From Planctomycetes bacterium RBG_16_43_13 (lineage in GTDB: Bacteria > Planctomycetota > MHYJ01), in assembly GCA_001828445.1 (NCBI GenBank), contig MHYJ01000062.1, positions 1 through 5,173 of the forward strand: a stretch of 5,173 nt of DNA. Direction: 5' to 3'. A program made the position numbers and the translations under genes. Below are positions 1-5,173 of this stretch, in pieces; the stretch's first letter is position 1; each line of letters opens with the position of its first letter. The notes beneath the pieces were generated by a model. It searched no databases, was not told the DNA's origin, and saw only the letters and a list, made by a program, of their open reading frames with translations.

Positions 1-1
1 T

Positions 2-2614
2 GTTAAAAGAGAAATGAAGATATTCAAGTTCGGCAGTGGCACCGGCTCTAACTTCTCACGTGTCCGTGCAGAGGGTGAACCACTTTCGAGCGGCGGAACA
101 TCCTCAGGGCTTATGTCGTTCCTCGAGATTTTAGATAAATCCGCAGGTGCGACAAAATCAGGCGGGACTACACGTCGCGCCGCAAAGATGGTCATACTTG
201 ATGTTGACCACCCTGATATAGAAAAGTTTATAAGTTGGAAGGTGAAGGAAGAGCATAAGGTCTCTGCGCTCCTCAGTGCAGGTTATCAAAACGGTATGGA
301 CGGAGAGGCGTATAAAACCGTCAGCGGACAAAATTCTAATAACTCCGTAAGGGTGCCAGACGAGTTTATGCAGAATGTCCAGAACGACGGCGAGTGGCAT
401 ACGAGACGCAGGACTTCTGGAGAAGTAGTCAAAACGTATAAAGCACAGGAACTGATGAACCAAATCGCAGAAGCGGCGTGGAAGTGCGCCGACCCAGGTG
501 TCCAATTCGATACCGTAATAAATAAATGGCACACCTGCCCTAACACAGACAGGATACACTCGTCTAACCCTTGCTCAGAATATATGTTCTTGGACGATTC
601 TGCCTGCAATCTCGCATCAGTAAACCTAATAAAGCTAATTAGACCAGACAGGACATTTGATGTAGAGAAATTTAGGTATGCCTGCACGATATTCTCAATA
701 GCGCAGGAGATAGTAGTTGACTTGGCATCTTATCCGACGAAGGCAATAGCACAAAACAGCCACGACTATAGACCTTTAGGGTTAGGATATGCAAATTTAG
801 GCACGTTACTTATGGTTCAGGGGATACCCTATGACAGTGATAAAGGTCGAGCAACTGCCGCCGCCCTTACAGCGATTATGTGCGGCAGGGCTTATAGAAC
901 CTCAGCAGAGATTGCCCGCGTCAAGAGTCCGTTTGTCGGCTTTGAGCAAAACTGCCAGCCGATGCTCAACGTAATAAATATGCACAGGGATTCTGCATAT
1001 AAGATAAGTGATGCCTGCCCCGACTACCTATCAAAGGCGGCAAGAGAGGATTGGGATATGGCATTCGCATTTGGTGAGAGGTTTGGATATAGGAACTCGC
1101 AGATGACGGTAATAGCGCCGACGGGGACGATAGGACTTTTGATGGACTGTGACACTACAGGCGTAGAGCCGGATTTTGCGTTGGTGAAATTCAAGAAACT
1201 CGCAGGGGGAGGATATTTCAAGATAGTAAATCAATCGGTCCCGTTAGCCCTTGAGACGCTTGGCTATACAGAAGACGAAATAAAGGCGATAGTACGGCAC
1301 ATAAACGGCACGCTTACACTAACTAACGCACCTTATATAAACGAGAGGTCGCTAATCGCCAAAGGACTCACATTAGAAGACATAGCAAATATAGATAAGA
1401 ATCTGGCGAAGGTTTTCGACATCTCTCACGCCTTTAGCATTTGGACGCTCGGCGAGGAGACACTGAAGCGGCTCGGTTTCAAGCCGGAGCAGTATAATAG
1501 TCCATCCTTTAACCTATTAAAGGCACTCGGTTTTGCAGACGAACAGATAGAGGCGACTAATAATCACATCTGCGGATTTATGACTATAGAAGGCGCCCCC
1601 TTCCTGAAAGAGGAGCATCTACCTATCTTCGATTGTGCCAATGTATGCGGTAGAACAGGCAAGCGATTTATACATCACCTCGGGCATATAAAGATGATGG
1701 CGGCGGTTCAGCCGTTTATTTCAGGTGCTATATCAAAGACAATAAATATGCCTAATAATGTTACTGTTGACGATATAAGAGAGGCATACGTAGAGGCGTG
1801 GAAACTCGGGCTAAAGTCCGTAGCGCTCTATCGCGACGGGTGTAAATCCGCCCAGCCACTCAGCACTGTAAAACGTGCCGACTCGCAAACAACGACCAGC
1901 AAGGATGCCGCCCACCCATCCGCCCTAACACGTAGAAGGTTATCGAAAAAGCGGAGGGGCTTCACGCAGGAGGCACGGGTCGCAGGTCAGAAGGTTTATC
2001 TCCGAACAGGCGAATATCCCGACGGCTCACTCGGCGAGATTTTCATAGATATGCACAAAGAAGGCGCCGCACTCCGCAGTATGATGAACTGCTTCGCCAT
2101 CTCCGTCTCCCTCGGCTTGCAATATGGCGTCCCGCTAAAGGAATTCGTGGATGTCTTTACATTCACCCGCTTCGAGCCACAGGGACCAGTTGACCACCCA
2201 AATATAAAGTTCGCCACATCCGTTGTGGACTACATATTCCGCGTCCTCGGAATGGAGTATCTCAATATGACCGACTTTGTTCAGGTAAAGCCGACTGACG
2301 GTCCTGCAGGCGAACTGACCCACGACAAGAACGCTATGAGAAAGGCAATGGACGACGAGGCATTGGGCAAAACCGCAGACGCACAACAACTGCCCCTCAC
2401 GGGTTTCAATACATCTACGGAGGAGGTGAATCTAAAGAAGACGCCTGTTACCTCTATAGACACGACACCAACAAATGGTAACAACACGTTGAACGAGCAC
2501 CTCTCGAAGATGATGGGCGATGCACCGTTCTGCAATCTCTGTGGACATATCACCGTCAGAAACGGCGCCTGCTATAAGTGCCTGAACTGCGGGAATACGT
2601 TAGGGTGTTCGTAA
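2..2614 (+). CDS. nrdJ: Vitamin B12-dependent (class II) ribonucleoside-diphosphate reductase, 5'-truncated by window edge
   Basis: Reduces ribonucleotides to deoxyribonucleotides in the cytoplasm, using adenosylcobalamin to make a thiyl radical, so it needs neither oxygen nor a NrdB radical subunit. The frame is open to the left edge, so the ATG at 14 is internal and not the true start; residue numbers below count from it. Seen: GSGTGSNFS near residues 7-15, a Gly/Ser-rich stretch followed by a TTRRAAKM segment, NPCSE with Cys187 (the family's thiyl-radical cysteine) and Cys198 eleven residues on (the spacing of the paired redox cysteine), and APTGTIG at 368-374. A basic linker near 640 leads into a TSCPD domain (about 645-745). 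The C-terminal tail has a cysteine cluster (C840, C843, C853, C856, C859, C865), likely a zinc ribbon and/or the thiol-exchange tail. The other redox cysteine and any N-terminal regulatory domain would lie upstream, outside the window. No frameshift or intein is visible. Family assignment is very secure. Confidence 0.97.
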   Translation, partial: VKREMKIFKFGSGTGSNFSRVRAEGEPLSSGGTSSGLMSFLEILDKSAGATKSGGTTRRAAKMVILDVDHPDIEKFISWKVKEEHKVSALLSAGYQNGMDGEAYKTVSGQNSNNSVRVPDEFMQNVQNDGEWHTRRRTSGEVVKTYKAQELMNQIAEAAWKCADPGVQFDTVINKWHTCPNTDRIHSSNPCSEYMFLDDSACNLASVNLIKLIRPDRTFDVEKFRYACTIFSIAQEIVVDLASYPTKAIAQNSHDYRPLGLGYANLGTLLMVQGIPYDSDKGRATAAALTAIMCGRAYRTSAEIARVKSPFVGFEQNCQPMLNVINMHRDSAYKISDACPDYLSKAAREDWDMAFAFGERFGYRNSQMTVIAPTGTIGLLMDCDTTGVEPDFALVKFKKLAGGGYFKIVNQSVPLALETLGYTEDEIKAIVRHINGTLTLTNAPYINERSLIAKGLTLEDIANIDKNLAKVFDISHAFSIWTLGEETLKRLGFKPEQYNSPSFNLLKALGFADEQIEATNNHICGFMTIEGAPFLKEEHLPIFDCANVCGRTGKRFIHHLGHIKMMAAVQPFISGAISKTINMPNNVTVDDIREAYVEAWKLGLKSVALYRDGCKSAQPLSTVKRADSQTTTSKDAAHPSALTRRRLSKKRRGFTQEARVAGQKVYLRTGEYPDGSLGEIFIDMHKEGAALRSMMNCFAISVSLGLQYGVPLKEFVDVFTFTRFEPQGPVDHPNIKFATSVVDYIFRVLGMEYLNMTDFVQVKPTDGPAGELTHDKNAMRKAMDDEALGKTADAQQLPLTGFNTSTEEVNLKKTPVTSIDTTPTNGNNTLNEHLSKMMGDAPFCNLCGHITVRNGACYKCLNCGNTLGCS

Positions 2615-2644
2615 GATTAGTTTTTAATTTTAGATTTATAGTAA

Positions 2645-2848
2645 CTACACCGTAAAGTCAACCTGAACGCCTACGCCGGTGTCAGTCATATCGGAATGCT
2701 GTATAGATGAGTTTGGGTCAATCGGTGTCGCTTCATTCGCCTTCATCACCGCATTGATGAGCCGAATAGTCCTGTCGGACACCGCTATCTGCTGTTGGTC
2801 GAGCTGGACGCTCCCGCTTATAGTCCTGCCCTGCCCTATTATGTTCAT
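2645..2848 (-). CDS. Small hypothetical protein (67 aa), second gene of the glycosyltransferase unit
   Basis: I do not recognise this protein. It is 67 residues, with a few glycines and serines near the N-terminus (MNIIGQGRTISGS), a glutamine-rich stretch (LDQQQ) and a probable amphipathic helix (about residues 22-40, IAVSDRTIRLINAVMKANEA). It ends in a Gly/Val-rich tail (DTGVGVQVDFTV) that looks beta-like. It has no Cys, Trp or Tyr, no signal peptide and no membrane helix, and is mildly acidic (7 Asp/Glu against 4 Lys/Arg). It starts 30 bp after the glycosyltransferase stop codon on the same strand and has an AAGGGGAG ribosome-binding site, so co-transcription is likely. GC in its 3' part is close to 50%, unlike the AT-rich neighbouring end of the glycosyltransferase gene. 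An overlapping plus-strand frame (2679-2900) was judged a shadow, because only the minus-strand frame has operon spacing and a Shine-Dalgarno. Real gene: fairly likely; function: unknown. Confidence 0.65.
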   Translation of the reverse strand: MNIIGQGRTISGSVQLDQQQIAVSDRTIRLINAVMKANEATPIDPNSSIQHSDMTDTGVGVQVDFTV

Positions 2849-2861
2849 AAAGATAGAATTT

Positions 2862-2869
2862 CTCCCCTT
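2862..2869 (-). promoter_or_regulatory. Ribosome-binding site of the small hypothetical gene
   Basis: The minus strand reads AAGGGGAG here, containing a GGAG core. It lies 13 nt before the ATG at 2848, a little farther than the usual 5-9 nt. No other ATG, GTG or TTG in the same frame sits closer to the site. It lies in the 30-bp gap after the glycosyltransferase stop, which supports translation of the small gene from a shared transcript. Confidence 0.5.
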
Positions 2870-2878
2870 ACTATATCG

Positions 2879-4522
2879 TCATTTTTGCGGATGGAATTGA
2901 AGGAGAATGAGGGCGTTAACAGAACTGCCATACGAAGTTAATGTTAGCTCATGAATTACAGTAGTTCCTACATCCTTGTAGTCAAATATACGTCCTATGG
3001 CACGTGCTTCTGACACCACATAATCTCCCCCCTTAATCGCCAATTCTTTTACCTCTGCTTCACTTAATTGCCTGACATTTCGCTTTAGATAGAATAGTAT
3101 AGAATTATGAACACCAAAAAAATATATAGGTTTATTACCAACTGTATTTTCAACCTTTTTACAGAATTTGCGTGTAATATCTCCATTATAATCTAAGTTA
3201 CTGCTACTGTTTATACCGAATATTATCCAGCCAATATTGAGAACTATCGTTACTAACAAAAGTGGTATTATAACAATGATCTTCCGTTTTTTAATAATCC
3301 TACTAGTTAATAAAACAATTACTAACAATATTATGTCTATAATGATGCCTATCTCAAGAGATAGGGCCCTATTACCGAAATAGTTGGTTTTAGCCAATAT
3401 AAGAGGTATAGAGTAAAAAATAACAAGTCCGAGAAAAGCGAACGGTAGCACTATAAAAGTAACAATAAAAACCCTTTCGATTACTTTGCGTCGCACATCC
3501 ATCTCTATATCCAATAGGTACGCCACCACTATTGCCCCTGCGGGATATAGCAAGAATATATAGTCCGCCCGCTTTCCTGCAGAGATAGTGAAGAAGATAA
3601 AGAATGTCGCAAACCATATAAATGGAAAAAGGAGCGGTTGCGCCGCCGCAGACCTCTTTATCGGGAACACCCTCCATATCGCAAACGGCAGAAAAATACT
3701 CCACGGCAGGAATTTGCCGAGCAGATGTCCCCACAAATAATAAAATGGGCGAGTCGCCTCCGAGCGACTCCCGATGCCCCAGAACCTCTCCCACATCTCG
3801 TTCACCACCACCTTGTTCCAGAATTCCTTGCCCCCTATCAAGAGCGCCGGTATGAACCACGCAAGCACAAGCACCGAATACACAACCGCACCCGTAAATA
3901 TCCTCATCTCCTTTATGTGCCTCAAATCACTCACCACCCAGAGATAGATGAAAATCGCCAGGGCGGGCAGGGCGAGTGCTACAAGCCCTTTTGTCAACGT
4001 CCCCAATGCACATACTACATAAAAATAAAAGTAATACCTTCCTCGCACCTTCCCATCCGTAGCAACATAGCCCTTATAGAATAGAAAGAGCGACAACGTA
4101 ATGAAGAACGTCAGCATCATATCCGTCCTCGCCACCGTCTCGAGCTTGATGAAGTGAAAATTCGCAATAAGTATTAGTGCCGATATAAAACCCGCCTTAT
4201 CACCTAACAACTTCCTCGCAAAGAAAAATGTTACCAGCACGAGCCCTATAGCCGATAAGATGGCAGGAATTTTTATTGACACCTCATTCACCTCGCCGAA
4301 TGGGATAGAGACAAGTGCCGCAATCCAATTATATAGCGGCGGCTTACTCGCCGGCTCCGTCCCGTGTGCGTAGGGCAGGATGTAATTCCCATTATAAAAA
4401 ACATCCAACACATAGAGCCCCTGCAACGCCTGGTCTCTGCTGTCGAGGTTGCCCGGGAATGCAAGCCCCGCAACTGCGAGGACTATGCACAGCGCAATCA
4501 GCACCAGTAAATATATCTTCAT
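2879..4522 (-). CDS. ArnT/PMT-like (GT39/GT83 family) polytopic membrane glycosyltransferase
   Basis: Probably transfers a sugar from a polyprenyl-phosphate donor to a lipid, glycan or protein on the outer face of the cytoplasmic membrane. Acceptor and sugar cannot be read from the sequence. The 547-residue length is normal for the family. Seen: a first membrane helix (about 3-22), then an extracytoplasmic loop with acidic residues D27 and D30 where the family has its catalytic acidic motif, and KPPLYNW at 60-66 (matching the family's KPPL-x-YW). Further matches are VARTDMMLTFF at 130-140, LTKG at 176-179, NEMWERFWG at 241-249 and AGKRADYIFLLYP at 315-327. Many hydrophobic helices run to about residue 437, followed by a soluble tail (about 440-547). 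The ATG at 4522 begins directly with the first helix and has a promoter just upstream, but no clear Shine-Dalgarno. The part after about residue 340 is much more AT-rich than the rest. It is not safely called ArnT itself: the aminoarabinose genes are absent nearby. Confidence 0.88.
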   Translation of the reverse strand: MKIYLLVLIALCIVLAVAGLAFPGNLDSRDQALQGLYVLDVFYNGNYILPYAHGTEPASKPPLYNWIAALVSIPFGEVNEVSIKIPAILSAIGLVLVTFFFARKLLGDKAGFISALILIANFHFIKLETVARTDMMLTFFITLSLFLFYKGYVATDGKVRGRYYFYFYVVCALGTLTKGLVALALPALAIFIYLWVVSDLRHIKEMRIFTGAVVYSVLVLAWFIPALLIGGKEFWNKVVVNEMWERFWGIGSRSEATRPFYYLWGHLLGKFLPWSIFLPFAIWRVFPIKRSAAAQPLLFPFIWFATFFIFFTISAGKRADYIFLLYPAGAIVVAYLLDIEMDVRRKVIERVFIVTFIVLPFAFLGLVIFYSIPLILAKTNYFGNRALSLEIGIIIDIILLVIVLLTSRIIKKRKIIVIIPLLLVTIVLNIGWIIFGINSSSNLDYNGDITRKFCKKVENTVGNKPIYFFGVHNSILFYLKRNVRQLSEAEVKELAIKGGDYVVSEARAIGRIFDYKDVGTTVIHELTLTSYGSSVNALILLQFHPQK

Positions 4523-4538
4523 ACCCGAAATATGTGCT

Positions 4539-4567
4539 ATTCTAAATTCTTATCCGCAAAGTGTAAA
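4539..4567 (-). promoter_or_regulatory. Predicted sigma70-type promoter of the glycosyltransferase gene
   Basis: On the minus strand a -35 box TTTACA (4567-4562) is followed after exactly 17 bp by a -10 box TAGAAT (4544-4539); each matches five of six consensus bases. Transcription would start near 4532, about 10 nt before the ATG at 4522. The -35 box overlaps one copy of the 9-bp repeat GCAAAGTGT. Confidence 0.6.
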
Positions 4568-4592
4568 TCATTAAATTGCAGTGGCAAAGTGT
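4556..4592. repeat. Pair of 9-bp direct repeats (GCAAAGTGT) between the divergent promoters
   Basis: GCAAAGTGT occurs at 4556-4564 and again at 4584-4592, 28 bp apart start to start. The first copy overlaps the -35 box of the minus-strand promoter; the second overlaps the likely -35 region of the plus-strand promoter. A short dyad, TTGC-N4-GCAA (4576-4587), overlaps the second copy. Each copy also has a TTATCC close by (4550-4555 and 4592-4597). This arrangement would suit a shared regulator of both divergent genes, but no regulator gene is visible in the window. Confidence 0.45.
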
Positions 4593-4609
4593 TATCCATT
4601 TTGTATAAT
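4582..4609 (+). promoter_or_regulatory. Predicted promoter of the nitroreductase gene
   Basis: A perfect TATAAT -10 box (4604-4609) lies upstream of the nitroreductase gene, giving a leader of about 42 nt. The -35 region is poor: TGGCAA at 4582-4587 (16-bp spacing) matches only three of six consensus bases. A weak -35 overlapping repeats could mean activator dependence. A 6-bp inverted repeat sits over the likely start point. Confidence 0.5.
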
Positions 4610-4624
4610 AACACCCATTTATTA
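4606..4624. repeat. Short inverted repeat over the predicted nitroreductase transcription start
   Basis: TAATAA (4606-4611) and TTATTA (4619-4624) form a perfect 6-bp inverted repeat around a 7-bp spacer (CACCCAT). Its centre near 4615 coincides with the expected start point of the plus-strand promoter, as for a repressor operator. The arms are pure A/T in an AT-rich region, so chance is a real possibility. Confidence 0.3.
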
Positions 4625-4644
4625 ATCATATATTTTACTCTTTG

Positions 4645-4652
4645 AAAGGAGG
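4645..4652 (+). promoter_or_regulatory. Strong ribosome-binding site fixing the nitroreductase start
   Basis: AAAGGAGG is a near-perfect Shine-Dalgarno, 5 nt before the ATG at 4658. It settles the start codon choice and suggests efficient translation, in contrast to the divergent glycosyltransferase gene, which has no clear site. Confidence 0.85.
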
Positions 4653-4657
4653 CAACT

Positions 4658-5173
4658 ATGGACATTATTCAGCAAATGCAATCCCATCGCTCTATCCGGA
4701 AATATAAAAGCGACCCAATTCCTGATGAATATCTGAATAAAATCCTCGAATCGGCGCTGAGGGCTTCCTCCAGCGGGAATATACAGATTGTAAGCATCAT
4801 CATCACGAAAGACCCCGAGAACAAGAAGAAACTCTGGGAGCTACACTCCCGACAGGATATGATTTTAGAGGCGCCCGTCATCCTGACATTCTGTGCCGAC
4901 TGGAACCGTATGAATAAATGGTGCCGAGAAAATGACGCAGAGCCGGGCTTTGATAACTTTATGTGCTTTATGGTATCGGCGGGCGACGCCTTCATCTCCG
5001 CACAGAATGCCGCTCTCGCCGCAGAGCATCTCGGCTTAGGAATATGTTTTATGGGAACAACACTCTGGAATAATAAGGGATTAGCCGATTTCCTTCACTG
5101 CCCTAAGGACGTCCTCCCCATAACAACATTGGTAGTAGGATACCCCGCTGAGGAGCCCCCTCTCCGCGACCGA
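4658..5173 (+). CDS. Nitroreductase-family FMN oxidoreductase, 3'-truncated by window edge
   Basis: A cytoplasmic flavoprotein of the nitroreductase superfamily, which uses NAD(P)H and bound FMN to reduce nitroaromatics, quinones or other substrates; the natural substrate is not evident. The 172 residues present start MDIIQQMQSHRSIRKYKSDP. HRSIRKY (10-16) is the family's N-terminal FMN-phosphate motif, followed by PIPDE (20-24) and SSGNIQ (38-43), where members often have a similar S-x-x-N-x-Q loop. AAEHLGLGICFMG (121-133) matches the conserved segment before the second flavin-contact region, and LVVGYPAEEPPLRDR (158-172) is the usual near-terminal strand and tail. The frame is open at the right edge; judging by the family, perhaps 15-30 residues are missing. 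The start is fixed by a strong Shine-Dalgarno. It is divergent from the glycosyltransferase gene, with no link in function apparent. Superfamily assignment is secure; subfamily is not. Confidence 0.92.
   Translation, partial: MDIIQQMQSHRSIRKYKSDPIPDEYLNKILESALRASSSGNIQIVSIIITKDPENKKKLWELHSRQDMILEAPVILTFCADWNRMNKWCRENDAEPGFDNFMCFMVSAGDAFISAQNAALAAEHLGLGICFMGTTLWNNKGLADFLHCPKDVLPITTLVVGYPAEEPPLRDR

Noticed and set aside
14..16. ATG at 14 as the true nrdJ start
   Set aside because: The frame stays open to the left edge, the conserved GSGTGSN motif follows at once, and class II enzymes need a long N-terminal part with another redox cysteine, so this Met is internal.
158..687. Minus-strand open frames opposite nrdJ
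   Set aside because: They are shadows of a strongly conserved coding sequence, with no domain, promoter or ribosome-binding site of their own.
1860..1960. Ser/Thr- and Arg/Lys-rich stretch of NrdJ as a possible insertion or intein scar
   Set aside because: A variable polar linker ending in an [18 protein letters not shown] segment is normal between the catalytic barrel and the TSCPD domain in long class II enzymes.
3390..3860. Long open frames antisense or shifted inside the glycosyltransferase gene (also 3622-3855 and 3638-4084 on the plus strand)
   Set aside because: They overlap a gene with clear family motifs, their translations are rich in Arg/Pro/Ser with no recognisable domain, and none has a convincing ribosome-binding site.
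2879..4522. Naming the glycosyltransferase arnT and inferring polymyxin resistance
   Set aside because: Only the general GT39/ArnT fold and motifs are visible; the other aminoarabinose pathway genes are absent from the window and the family has many different substrates.
4576..4597. Possible sigma54 (-24/-12) promoter suggested by TTGCAGTGGCA
   Set aside because: The TGGC element is not followed at the required spacing by a GC-containing -12 element; the sequence there reads TTAT.
4629..4634. TATATT as an alternative -10 box for the nitroreductase gene
   Set aside because: It lies only about 10 bp before the ribosome-binding site and has no -35 element 16-18 bp upstream, whereas TATAAT at 4604-4609 is perfect and better placed.
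4669..4995. 108-residue minus-strand open frame inside the nitroreductase gene
   Set aside because: The plus-strand frame has clear nitroreductase motifs and a near-perfect Shine-Dalgarno; the antisense translation looks like nothing known.

Overview
This is a bacterial window with four protein-coding genes and no sign of mobile elements, CRISPR arrays, rRNA or tRNA. The lineage cannot be fixed from the sequence. Heavy use of ATA for isoleucine and AGG/AGA for arginine, a GC content of very roughly 45-50% outside one AT-rich patch, and a long B12-dependent ribonucleotide reductase would suit an anaerobic or uncultured bacterial lineage, but this is inference only.

Layout: (i) 2-2614 (+), the C-terminal three quarters or so of NrdJ, the adenosylcobalamin-dependent class II ribonucleotide reductase, cut by the left edge of the window. 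(ii) A 30-bp convergent gap. (iii) A two-gene minus-strand unit: a GT39/ArnT-like membrane glycosyltransferase (4522-2879), followed 30 bp later by a 67-residue protein of unknown function (2848-2645). (iv) A divergent intergenic region (4523-4657) with a good sigma70-type promoter for the glycosyltransferase, a likely promoter for the right-hand gene, a 9-bp direct repeat that touches both promoters, and two short inverted repeats. (v) 4658-5173 (+), a nitroreductase-family flavoprotein cut by the right edge.

The genes do not form an obvious pathway: NrdJ supplies deoxyribonucleotides, the glycosyltransferase most likely moves a sugar from a polyprenyl-phosphate carrier outside the cytoplasmic membrane, and the nitroreductase is an FMN oxidoreductase of unknown substrate. 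The points most worth a second look are a sharp drop in GC inside the glycosyltransferase gene (about 50% to about 33%, by hand count) at the boundary between the conserved core and the variable C-terminal part, the repeat architecture between the divergent promoters, the very short predicted leader of the glycosyltransferase mRNA, and the unrecognised small protein. I did not find convincing evidence of a new multi-gene system.
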